NCBI GenBank assembly: GCA_021234155.1
Contig: JAJEKV010000087.1
Coordinates: 3,217,242 to 3,281,241 of the forward strand
Reading direction: 5' to 3'
DNA: 64,000 nt
From: Isoetes taiwanensis
Lineage: Eukaryota > Streptophyta > Lycopodiopsida > Isoetales > Isoetaceae
Position 1 is the stretch's first letter. Each line of letters begins with the position of its first letter. The notes under the pieces were generated by a model. It ran no database searches. It saw nothing but the letters and a program-made list of their open reading frames with translations, and had not been told where the DNA came from. Below, piece after piece: positions 10,990 to 20,359 of this stretch. The position numbers and the translations under genes were made by a program.

Positions 10990-11478
10990 TTATTGGGGAG
11001 GAACTTCCATAACAGGGGGTAATGGCAATGTTGATTTTCTGGAATGCTCTGGAACAAACTTATCAGGCTCAGCAGGTCTATGGATCTCTCCCATGCTTCT
11101 GGTCTGTACCACCATCACTTCCTCAGTCTTTGGCATCTCTGTAGCCTGCACAAATCTTATAGAACTAGTAGATTCAGCAAACCTCACATGGGGAGTTGCC
11201 TCAGATTTCTTCTCTCTCTCTTGCTTGGCAAAATATTCTTTGACAGTGCACCTAAGATCAGTATGGCCAATTTCTTTGCAAAAAGCACAAACTGGGCATT
11301 CCCTACCAAAGTGACCTTTCTTTTTACATTTAAGACATATTTGCCAATAACAAATATCAGCTGGATGTGAAGTCCTATTGCAATGAATACATTCAGGGTA
11401 AGTTCTACCTGCCCTGCTTGCTTTGAGCTCCACAAGTTGCTTGGTCACTTCTGCTAAAGCTTCAGTTACCTTTGTCAA
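10990..11478 (-). CDS. Gag C-terminal part with tandem zinc knuckles, element B
   Basis: Continues the Gag frame after a single TAG. It contains a Cys/His-rich stretch: CIHCNRTSH, CLKCKKKGHFGREC and CAFCKEIGHTDLRC. The last two are CCHC knuckles, which bind the element's RNA in nucleocapsids of this class. It ends in a Pro-rich tail at a TAA just before the protease region. Both stops (TAG at about 11488, TAA at about 10987) sit where a glutamine codon would read through in the same frame, so they look like C-to-T changes. Confidence 0.85.
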   Translation of the reverse strand: MTKVTEALAEVTKQLVELKASRAGRTYPECIHCNRTSHPADICYWQICLKCKKKGHFGRECPVCAFCKEIGHTDLRCTVKEYFAKQEREKKSEATPHVRFAESTSSIRFVQATEMPKTEEVMVVQTRSMGEIHRPAEPDKFVPEHSRKSTLPLPPVMEVPPQ

Positions 11479-11490
11479 GTCTGCTTTGAC

Positions 11491-12297
11491 CTATGAAATC
11501 TGAGAATCAGCCTCTTCATCTTTGGTTTTTTTCTTCTCTTTATGCACAGCATAGATAGGAACAGAATGGTGAGGTTCATAAGGGCCATCAGTGGCATCAG
11601 GGTAAAAGGGATCATGATGAAAGCTATGGTGTTTTTCTGGTAGGATAGAAAGCATTTTAGTCAATTCAGTAGTCTTGGCAAAAACTTTGTAGATGGAATC
11701 AAAACCTTCTGCAGCTTGAATCTTGATAAGTTTTCTATGAATTTCTGGTCTAGAAGATAGGCCTTTGATGAAAGAAGACACCAAAAAGACCGTGGGGACA
11801 GTGACTTGGCCTTTCTGACATCTATTCATGAAGGTGCTGAATCTTTCCTTGTACTGACTAACACTTTCACCTGCATAAATGGAGAAATTTTGCAATTTAT
11901 TAAGAAGGTCCTTAGGAGCAGCAAGCTTTCCAAACCTGTCTAAAAACTTGGTGACAAGGTCATCCCAAGAAGTGGTTCCCATAAGCTTCTCATAAGTCAG
12001 CCAAGCACCAGCTTCACTCTCCTCTTTAAAGCACTTTTCAAATTGTGAGAATTTACATCCTTTCTTGAAGCCATAATCCCTGTAGTAATCTTCAAAAATC
12101 CTCAGAAAAGTATTAGCACTCATGCTGGAATCAAAAGTAGGTAAGGGAGTAGGCACATTCAATTCAAACTGGTAAGGCAAACTTTGAAGTAGTCCAGCTG
12201 AAAAACTTGGGGGGAGAGATCTATTTCTGCAGGGTTCTGAAGTCTCCTGATCTTCCATTGGTTCTTGTTCTGCTGGAAATTTCTGTTTTGGAGCCAT
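11491..12297 (-). CDS. Gag capsid region of element B
   Basis: 268 codons starting at MAPKQKF, 43 bp inside the 5' LTR. The middle part matches the retrotransposon gag capsid domain: FLRIFEDYYRDYGF, the AGAWLTYEKL block, SWDDLVTKFLDRF and YAGESVSQYKERFSTFMNRC. These helices build the virus-like particle. The start is chosen because it is the first Met after the primer-binding site. The frame stops at a TAG, after which the same frame continues into the zinc knuckles. Confidence 0.92.
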   Translation of the reverse strand: MAPKQKFPAEQEPMEDQETSEPCRNRSLPPSFSAGLLQSLPYQFELNVPTPLPTFDSSMSANTFLRIFEDYYRDYGFKKGCKFSQFEKCFKEESEAGAWLTYEKLMGTTSWDDLVTKFLDRFGKLAAPKDLLNKLQNFSIYAGESVSQYKERFSTFMNRCQKGQVTVPTVFLVSSFIKGLSSRPEIHRKLIKIQAAEGFDSIYKVFAKTTELTKMLSILPEKHHSFHHDPFYPDATDGPYEPHHSVPIYAVHKEKKKTKDEEADSQIS

Positions 12298-12320
12298 GAG
12301 TTCTCAAAATCCAGGTAGAA

Positions 12321-12340
12321 TCTCGGTAGAACCTCCAAAA
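12321..12340 (-). other. Primer-binding site of element B, tRNA-Gln-like
   Basis: Just inside the 5' LTR the minus strand reads TGGAGGTTCTACCGAGAT. Its complement ends ...AGAACCTCCA; AGAACC would pair with GGTTCT, the start of plant tRNA-Gln, so a tRNA-Gln primer is the best guess. This rests on recall of the tRNA acceptor stem and is inference. Confidence 0.55.
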
Positions 12341-14269
12341 TGTTGACCCAAAACCTGGCTTAAAGGTCAACCACAAGGAACCAACCTGAGTTTTCACTCA
12401 AATTGGGGTTAGAACCAGATCACTTAAGGTGATCAGTCTATGCAAGATAAATTTGAAGACAAATTCAAAAATTTGAAGTTCTATACCTTTCCCATTTCTA
12501 AAAACTGGCACCTTTACTAAAACAGATGTGGTGATGAGATATAAATTGATTTTTTGAGTCAAGCACTATAGACTTGGTCAAAAAAGTTGTAGGTATTCAA
12601 CAGTAAATCCCCTGACCAAGTCAGAAACTAAATTTAGGAGTTATTCGAGCTCAAAGCGCAGTCAAAATTTGGTCAATAGAGGTCAAATATGGGAAACAGT
12701 GATCAGAAAATGAGATTTGGAGTTGCCAAGCATGTTTTTGAGAATTTCCAAAGCAAATACATTGCAATGGTGATAAGGAAGAGAGGCAAGTGGTCAAATT
12801 CCCATTTGGATATCTAAAAGTATTTTTTATGGCTGGATTTGGCAAAATACAGTCAAAACTGTTCAAAAACAGAGAGCAATTTTTTTGAACTTGAGTTTGG
12901 CGTGGTATTTTTTGATGATTTCAACTCCTTTGGCTTACACAAGTCCTAAGAATAGCAGGCAAATGGACCAAATGAGCTGGAAAACACACAAGGATTTTCT
13001 GTAGAATATTTTGTGGCAAGATTATTAAGCAGAATATCAGAGATGGATTTGACAACTTGGCAATCAATTTAAATTGATATGAAGGTAAATATATCATGAT
13101 AACAATAGATAAGGATGCTTCATAGCTTTAATCACAGGAAAATAATCATCACAAGTCATAAGATAATTTTCGAAAGTAATGTCAACCAGATCTTGTAAAT
13201 CCAATTGAGGAGAGCTCAGGAACTTCAAGGATCATTCAGATCTTGCTCAGCAATGATCAATGTAGGATCTGAGTACTTCTGGGCCTTCGAAAAATGTCGA
13301 GATTGTGTTTCCCCTGTATATAGTTTCGAATTTCGGTTTCAGTGTTTTTAGGTAATAAATTTAGGTTTAATCTATTGCTTAAGTTCCGGAATCCAAGAAT
13401 AGGGTGGTCTCAGAAAGAATGGAGCGCGGGAAGGCATGATTCGAGCCGGATTTCCAGTTCTAGGGTCCTTCAGCTGTATTTTCGCATAATTTGCGCGATA
13501 CGGTTTCGTATTTTGCATGAATATGCCCTGTATATGCTGTATTCGACCATTTTTAAAAGCTTGGCCAATGATTCAAAGGTCTTTACCCATAAAATACTTA
13601 AGGGAGATCATAGCCAAATGACCATAGGGAAGGTTGCCCATACGTGCAAAAGAATAGGGAATCTTTGAGGCATCTTTTGACAAGGTTGGGAATATACCAC
13701 TGAAGATATGATGGGATAAGAATGAAGGTGAAAGAAATTATGAGGGACCATTGAGGGGGCAAGGAAAAAAGGGATGATATTTTTTTTGAAGCAAAGGCTT
13801 AAGTTGGTTTTAAAATAGGCAAGGTGATGGCACTTCGAAGGATTCAGTAGGGAATTTGAGGAAGATGGTAATTATGGCAAAGCAATCATGGCAAGGGAAT
13901 GAACAATGGATATGAAGACAATGTTGGACCAAAAGTGCTAAAATGAGGATAGTGAGGTGAAGCAAAAGGAAAAATTAGAAACTATACACCATGGGGTCTT
14001 CCAAACTCTTAACTTCCAATCTTCAAAATATGTCTTCCAAACTTCACAACCCATAGTCTTCTAGAGCATACTCTTTAACTAAGCCAAAAAAATACCTCTT
14101 GTGAACTTTAAGCTTGAGCTCTTGTTGACTTGGAGAATGAACATCCTTTGACCTTCATATCAATGTTGAATACCAAGAATCTTCCAAACTTTGACCTAGT
14201 CTTCCAAGATGAGTTGACCTAGTTTGAATGCATGGATCACAATTAGCATGTTGCCCTTTGGGGGCAATA
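12341..14269 (-). repeat. 5' LTR of element B
   Basis: 1929 bp. Starts TGTTGACC and ends GGGGGCAATA (CAACA in the partner LTR, one transition), followed at once by GTATT, the target duplication also found before 4217. It keeps two short stretches that the other LTR lacks. It should contain the promoter for the minus-strand transcript; I could not assign a TATA box with confidence. Confidence 0.95.
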
Positions 14270-14384
14270 GTATTTTTAAAATTCTCAAAATGCCCTTAAT
14301 TCTTAAGTATTTTCCTAAATAGGCCTTTGTATTGAAAAAGTCACAAAAAAAACATGTTTTTACATCTATAAGCATGTCATTTCA

Positions 14385-14618
14385 ATGCTAGAAAATATTC
14401 GAAGACAACTAGCTCAATGCCTTTGCACATCTTGTGGAGAAGCTGCTACATACACTCTAGTGAAAGATGATCAACAACATATTACAAACGCCACTGAACG
14501 AGCCAGAAGGTACATAGTACTTCCTTCTGATGCACTTGTATTTGAAGTACAAAGTCGCGATCAATTGTGGTTAATATTGAGTCTGAAAGATGTTCCTGCT
14601 TGGAATGGAAAATGTTAG
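14385..14618 (+). CDS. Short frame inside the Mutator-like element, possible captured gene fragment
   Basis: A 77-codon open frame lies in the centre of the Mutator-like element, between its inverted arms. It has a CLCTSCGEA cysteine pair and a LPSDALVFEVQSRDQLWLI stretch that looks more like protein than random translation. I do not recognise it. Non-autonomous Mutator-like elements often carry pieces of host genes (Pack-MULEs), and this is a candidate. It lacks the transposase motifs of the family. Confidence 0.35.
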   Translation: MLENIRRQLAQCLCTSCGEAATYTLVKDDQQHITNATERARRYIVLPSDALVFEVQSRDQLWLILSLKDVPAWNGKC

Positions 14619-14971
14619 AATTTTCTTATGGTCATGCAGTTGTGTTATTCTTTTTCGGCGACAAAGTTCAAAGCTTTATCCCCATCTAGTTGCAGAAATC
14701 CTATTTGACATTTCCGTTGTATATTTTTGTCATAATGAGATGTTCTGAAATTTATTTTTCAAATTATTGTCATGTATGAGAAACACTTCCCTTTTAAAGA
14801 ATGATCTCGTCTATTGTAAAAACGTGCTTTTTGATGATATTTAAAATACAAATGGCTATTCGAGAAAATACTTAAGAATTAAGGGCATTTTGAGAATTTC
14901 AAAAATACCAAGGGCTTTTTGGGAATCAAGTGAACAATTAAGGTTATTTTGGTAAATCTCCCTAAAAACTA

Positions 14972-15128
14972 TGATGCAGAGATGTCATACTATCAAGAAG
15001 AGTAATTCAGAATGCGGTGTCGAGGTTATAAATCTGATGTTGTTGTTACCTATAGGCAGCTTTTGAGGCATCTGCCTGATTTGAAGCCGAGTGATAGTGG
15101 AGAAATTCCCTCGAAGTTTTGTTTTTTT
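14972..15128 (+). pseudogene. Unknown gene family, copy 1 (continuation right of the Mutator-like element)
   Basis: Once the 4158-14971 insertion is removed, the frame of 4022-4157 continues here without a shift: the codon split at the insertion becomes TAT, followed by DAEMSYYQEE. One in-frame TAA follows, then FRMRCRGYKSDVVVTYRQLL and a DLKPSDSGEIPSKF tail. The frame then meets a T-rich stretch and the next TIR element at 15131. The uninterrupted join supports both the insertion model and a coding origin for the flanks. Confidence 0.5.
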
Positions 15129-15130
15129 TG

Positions 15131-15717
15131 CAACACAAACCATTAACATCCAACATATAAAAATTAAACCCCCCAACACATAACAACCATTGAAATTAAC
15201 AACCAACACATAACTACCATTGACATTAATTAACACAACCATTGGGTCCAACACATTTAAATTAAAATCCCTCTTAAACCCCCTTTGGTTTGGGTGCATA
15301 TTTACATGGGGGGTGATGTAGGGCAGCGAAAGCCCTCATAATTGTATTTTGCACGTACGAAATCAACACCATATAGTATTCCGCTTGAAATCTTATAGTA
15401 TTTTGCGAATCTTGTTATACAGTATAGCAAATTTTTTACTTGCATACCCCACAAACGAGGGACTTTACGTACAGTGTAGATTAAGGAATAAGGGGTGAAT
15501 ATGCCTATCCAACAGCTCTCGTTGCCCGGAGTCACCCGCCATGTAAATGTGCACCCAAACCAAAGGGGGTTTAAGGGGGATTTTAATTTAAATGTGTTGG
15601 ACCCAATGGTTGTGTTAATTAATGTCAATGGTAGTTATGTGTTGGTTGTTAATGTCAATGGTTGTTATGTGTTGGGGGATTTAATTTTTATATGTTGGAT
15701 GTTAATGGTTTGTGTTG
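15131..15717. mobile_element. TIR element / MITE with about 180-bp inverted arms
   Basis: The left arm (15131-15313) begins CAACACAAACCATTAACATC; the right arm (15533-15717) is its reverse complement, ending GGTTTGTGTTG. The arms share long nearly identical stretches, including a block around 'aaccccctttggtttgggtgca'. The arms also contain internal repeats of 'aacacataac.accattga'. The centre (about 220 bp) has no gene. T-rich sequence lies on both sides, so no clean target duplication can be read. Similar translated products appear on both strands because of the arms and are not genes. Confidence 0.8.
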
Positions 15718-16371
15718 AAAATTTTTTTTTTTGGCCCCTCCCCTCCGGTGTGACAAAAATTTTAGAATTCAAACCAGAAAAGAACTAGAATTCATTTAAG
15801 GCTTTCATCACCTGTAGCTTTTGAATTTGATCACAATAAAACAAATAGAACATAAGTAAAAGTTACCATAAAGATAGAGCAAATTGATCCCATTATTCTG
15901 AAAGTCATAAAGTTTGCAACACCCATATACAAACATTTTTCAACTGGAGTTTAACAGCAGCCTTTGGCCTCCATGGATTCTTGTGGTGAGAAACCAAAGT
16001 GGGAAATTTTTCTGCTTGTTAGCAGAAGGATCTAAAAGCCTTGGAATTTGCTTAATAACTGCCTCAAAATCTAAAAATGCATGGTAATTTTTTGCAAGCT
16101 TCATTCGGAATGAACCATAAAATAATATCCAATAGCGCAATCCTGTATTAATCAGTTGGTAGGATGTGAAAGCCTACCAAACCCGGCCAAAAAATTGCTG
16201 TTTTAGCATAGATAACTTAACCAAACATATCCATATCATACACTATCAAAAAGATCTCGGAGAGTGCTTTCCAACACAATACAAATCATCTCAAACAGAG
16301 CTCTAGATCAAAAGTTATAATAAGAAATGCGTTGTCGGTGGGGAAACTGCATTACATGCACCCTTCAAGCC
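15718..16371. other. Interval without a supported gene
   Basis: A minus-strand open frame at 15940-16140 (66 codons) is mildly protein-like, but I see no motif or neighbour to support it. The rest is AT-rich. Confidence 0.25.
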
Positions 16372-16523
16372 CTTCATGTGCCCATTATGCACCACACACA
16401 CAAAAAGAGGGTTTTTGTTGTGAGCCATTGGTTGTTGACCATTGAAACTTCATGTGCCCATTATGCACCACACGCACAAAAAAAGGGCTTTTGTTGTGAG
16501 CCATTAGTTGTTGACCATTGAAA
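16372..16523. repeat. Tandem duplication, two copies of about 76 bp
   Basis: Copies 16372-16447 and 16448-16523 share 'cttcatgtgcccattatg', a short poly-A run and 'tgttgtgagccatt' with only a few differences. Confidence 0.85.
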
Positions 16524-16549
16524 AAAAAGGCTAAAATCAATGGCTCAGA

Positions 16550-16672
16550 AATGGTGCACTCTAGATGTACGCATTAGTACATCCATTTGAATACATCACG
16601 AAATCATAGGAAAACCTTAGTAAAAAGCGTACAAAAACACAAAGAAAACCCCCTGTTATTATGCTACATATT
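16550..16672 (+). repeat. Dispersed repeat, copy 1 (other copy near 48265-48385)
   Basis: About 110 bp shared with 48265-48385: 'cactctagat', 'atacatc.a.gaaatcata', 'aaaccttag', 'aaaccccctgttattatg' in the same order. Here the last part overlaps the ATG of the following gene; at 48.4 kb it meets the broken end of a copia element. Confidence 0.7.
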
Positions 16673-17327
16673 AATGGGAAGTTTTTAGGAAAGTCCGGTC
16701 GCACTATTGCTATATCGAGAATGGCAAAGACTGGGGTACCTCAGAATATAGGCATGCGCATTACATGGCAAAGAACACCTGAGGCATATAGCAGGTAATT
16801 GGATTGATTATTTGTTTCTTATATATGCCTTATTAAATTTATGACATTTATTTGTATTCTTTTAGGTATGACAAGACTAAGGAGATATAGGCTAAGTGTG
16901 CCACGTTAGTTATTATCAATCCATTCGATGAGAATGGACAGCAGAGGATATATGAAACTGTTTATGCTGAAGAATTGGACAGGTTAGATGAACAAGATCG
17001 TGTTGGTAGTGTCTTGAAGGATCAGATTATATTACCTCCTCCAATTCAGCAAACGAACAATAATATTGTAAAGAAAGTAGATTCATCGAGCATCATTAGT
17101 TCTGTTGTTGCTGGTCTGTTAGACAGTCTGCATGTTAATTCTTCTGGTGAGCTAGTTTCCGTTGTTCCTTCTGTTGTTGAGGTAGTTTCTGTTGTTCCTT
17201 CTGCAATAGAATCTATTGATATCCAGCTAAACAACGACCTTGATGTTCTATCGGTGACTAATCCCAGTGTCAGAAAGGCGATGGGTATGGAGGTTAATGT
17301 TGGCAGTATTACAGGTGGATCTTTCTA
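16661..17327 (+). pseudogene. Two-exon gene fragment of unknown function
   Basis: Exon 1 starts at MLHINGKFLGKSG (16661) and ends near 16795 at donor GTAATTGG. Exon 2 begins after TTCTTTTAG at 16866 and stays open to 17327 apart from one TAG (EI-stop-AKCATLV), where glutamine would fit. Exon 2 has an acidic, Val/Ser-rich C-terminus with two SVVPS repeats. No domain is recognised; length and intron suggest the start of a larger gene, now truncated. It could be the N-terminus of a retroelement ORF or a decayed host gene. Confidence 0.4.
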
Positions 17328-17329
17328 GA

Positions 17330-19060
17330 ACTGCAATATTTTGATGTCGTATGTTCTCCGGATGAGTTGCATGATACCATGGTGAATATGATGAGAAATA
17401 CGAAGAACTTGTGAATCGATTCTGCAGTTGAGATGCCAGTGAACTCAGTATTGTGATCTAAATATTTGAGATTTACTTCTGCTTGCAAATCTTTTATTGG
17501 ATCTTTGTAGAATTCTAAATCTGTAATCATGTCAATACTTGTATTTCATATTGTGTTCAAGGTTTTCAATGTTTTGAATGGTTTAGTTTTGATTTTAGAA
17601 TGATACTAACAAATAAAGAATGTAAAGAGAAAAAATAATGCAAGTAGCAAAGTAGAATGCAAGTAGTAAAAAAGAATGCAACTAAGGCAGCAATTCCCGA
17701 AAAGAATGTTGGATGCGTGGCAGTTTAGGATTGGATGAATTGGCAGAATAACAAATACCCAAACTTTACGTGCAGTAGATCGACCGACCTATTAGATTCT
17801 GGAAGGATCAAGCATTTGATCAAATATTTTGAATCGGGTCTTGCCTATGTGTCGACTTGTTATCAGCCACTCTATAGATTTTAAATCCAATTCTAACCTT
17901 AGGCTTAGCATTTAAAATAAATAATCTTTATATCCGTGTAATGGTCACCCAATATATAAGATATGCTGAGCAAAATCTTGTTGAGCCTCAGCCGCTCCCC
18001 CGAGCCGGTATAAAGCCATAACAGATGTGCTATATTTTTTGTTTTGCCCGAAGGGCATATCCTACGGCTCGAGGAGGTGGTTTGGGCATATGCAGCTAAT
18101 ATTCTATTTGAAAGATGGATCTAATGGCTGAATAAGGTCTCAATAGTGGAGATTTGTTTTAGAGCTAACGAACAAGGATTCCATTGTTTTCAATTTTATT
18201 TTTATTCTCAGTGGTGGTGAATAGAAGCTTCACCTAAGTTTGCTTGGAACCTGCTGCATTGAACCTCAAGGCGAGATTCCACCAGTGCCTGTCCACATGA
18301 AAAAAGAAAAAGGTTTTTTGGCTTATGGTCTTTTTTGATACCAAAAGAAACTCGGAAAGATCATTCTCGAACCTTATAGGTGGCACAGAATGAACAAATT
18401 AGTTACCTAAAGGTGTATTATGTGGTTGAAGTAGGAAGTTGGCAAATGATATTGTCTAATATCTTGAAAATTCCAGTTGGCATTCACAACAACTACAAAA
18501 GAACATGAGTTTCATTCATGCCTTGGAAATAGTGTTTTGTTTGTATGTTATGATTTTGCAATAATATCCTATGTTTCTACAGGAAATGTATTTTGGTGGT
18601 TGAGGAAATGCATTATGGTGGTAGAAGAATTTTGTGTTTAACGTGTGCTCATGAGAATTAAGAATGTCTTCTAAAAACATGTTGCAAGTCAAGCAAAGCT
18701 AAATGTCAACGTATGCAAGATTGGATCCACTATATTTAATGTGTGTAATATAGAATAAGAGAGAGAGAGACACATGAATCATGTTATGGGTGTGAAAACA
18801 TAGCAAATCTTGTAAAAGACATTGAGATAACAAGTGGAAATAAACTAATGAGATAAATATTTGCTTTGGCAATATGTGAAACATGCTTAACATGGTCATA
18901 ACAAAAATGTGGTATGAGCTTTTTTTTTTAATAAAAATCCCAGCATCTCAACTGCAATTCGCGCTATTGGGCCAAGCTCTCTTGGAGCTTCATCACCTAT
19001 TATGCACATGTGCTAGTGCCACACTTTGTGCTACACTCATTTGCAATTCATTGCTAGCTC
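17330..19060. other. Non-coding interval
   Basis: No gene supported. It holds a run of 'gcaagtag'-type words near 17640-17690, a GC-richer patch with imperfect inverted 'ccgagccg/cggctcg' words near 17990-18075, and a (GA) stretch near 18755. Confidence 0.3.
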
Positions 19061-19069
19061 TAGGATGGC

Positions 19070-19440
19070 TATGCTACAGAAGGAGGATACTGGAAGCAAG
19101 TAACAAATTCATCAGATTCACAAACATGTAATGGACAACAGCCACTAATTTTGAGCACGGGAGAGATGATTGGAAAAGGAAGATTTTGGAAAAGTTTATA
19201 GAAGGTTCCTAGCAGACGATAATAGAGAAACTGTGAAAGTGTTTCAAGAAACAACTAACAACTGGAGCAGAGCTACAATTGCTTTAGATGATGAGCCATT
19301 TGAGGCACCTCAATCTTTTAAGCCTGTGCCATACAAAGGGTGAATTGCTTTTGGTCTATGATTATATGTCCAATGGCAGGTTGAATGACCACCTCTTCGG
19401 CACTTCCACAAAGGAGTCATCTGCAAAAGCAAGAGTGGGC
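19070..19440 (+). pseudogene. Receptor-like kinase fragment, decayed
   Basis: In shifting frames the segment reads ILEASNKFIRFTN (matches the EATNNFS entry to plant receptor-kinase domains), then MIGKGRF...KVYRRFLADD (glycine-rich loop), and ELLLVYDYMSNGRLNDHLF (kinase hinge region; family form LVYEYMPNGSLDDHLF). The order and spacing fit the N-lobe of a plant receptor-like kinase. The ATP-binding lysine, catalytic loop and DFG are not recovered. Multiple frame changes and stops show it is dead. Confidence 0.65.
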
Positions 19441-20350
19441 AACGATGACTTGTAGCAAAATTTTAATGAGATACTCCATGTTACCTTCTTTATAGAATAT
19501 AACTCCTCCCAAAGAACTTCATGTTGTATAAAACAATTACAATGAATAATCACTATCTAAAACCTGCAATTGCAAAGAATAGAGATTCACAGCTAAAGAT
19601 GGAATCTACAAACAAAAAAAAACATGGAATCTACAAACAGAAGAAAGAGTAGAGCTACCTTTTTTCCCAAGAACACACATGGTGCTATGACTTGCATTGG
19701 CATACAGATGAACATAAAATAATTCATGATCAGATGGGAATACAGATGAAAGAAAATACCTAAAAGAAAATGGCAGTTGAAAAGAAGTTAAAGCTCAATA
19801 GAAATAACAAAGTTGGGCGACCAAGTTCCAGTACTTGAAAAGGGATGGACAACGAAGATCATCTTCACATACTACAAAGGTAACAACATATTAAAAACAG
19901 ATGAGGGTTAAGCATACCAGAACAATGTTTGTTGTGCAATATCACCAGGAGTTGATTTCCATAGAAGCATCCGTAGCATAAAATGGCTTCTTCAAGTATC
20001 TTGCTATACAGAGAAATGCTAGAGGAACCTGGGAATTGGCTTGGAAACATACAACAGAGATGTTAAAACTGAAAAAATCAAAACACTATGCTTGCCCAAA
20101 TGTAGGGTCATTGCCCATAACACTACATTCGATATAGAAATTCATCACAATGGAATTACCCAAGCCTCTAGATGCATGGGTCCAGATGGCAATTCCATCT
20201 TAGAAAAACTTGGAATTACTGTAATGCTGTTAGGCTTGAGCCTATGATTAGGATAATAAATCAGGGCGTCCATCACCATGGATGTTAGCAATGTTTTCAA
20301 ATATGCCATTTTACAGCTCCATGAAGTTCTTGGTTGCAGATATGAAGTAG
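19441..20350. other. Interval with no supported gene
   Basis: AT-rich, with a short repeat of 'atggaatctacaaacaaaa' / 'atggaatctacaaacagaag' near 19600-19640. I see nothing else. Confidence 0.3.
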
Positions 20351-20359
20351 CAAAACATT

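Larger units (their letters stand above)
4217..14269 (-). mobile_element. Near-complete Ty3/gypsy LTR retrotransposon B, minus strand
   Basis: About 10.05 kb, bounded by two long direct LTRs with TGTTG...CAACA ends and flanked by the 5-bp target duplication GTATT (4212-4216 and 14270-14274). Order on the minus strand: LTR, primer-binding site, Gag, zinc knuckle, DGGS-type protease, RNase H, reverse transcriptase, second RNase H, H2C2 zinc finger, DDE integrase, 3' untranslated region, LTR. The LTRs differ mainly by a few small indels and scattered substitutions, so insertion is fairly recent. Coding is broken by two nonsense codons in gag and single-base frame changes in pol, so this copy is probably not autonomous as written. 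Confidence 0.95.
4158..14962. mobile_element. Mutator-like TIR element (about 750 bp) split by an LTR retrotransposon
   Basis: The ends are long terminal inverted repeats. Left, 4158 onward, begins GAGAAATTTACCAAAATAACC-like; right, ending at 14962, is its reverse complement (GGGAGATTTACC start). The left arm continues beyond the inserted LTR element at 14275, and pairs with 14780-14962, giving about 160 bp of imperfect arm. Both ends are flanked by the 9-bp direct repeat TAAAAACTA (4149-4157 and 14963-14971). Nine-base duplications and long TIRs starting with G are the hallmark of Mutator-like elements. No transposase is present, so it is non-autonomous; the centre may be captured sequence. 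Confidence 0.8.

Noticed and set aside
14985-15788. Two similar proteins on opposite strands (14985-15299 and 15495-15788)
   Set aside because: Both are translations of the two inverted arms of the same TIR element.
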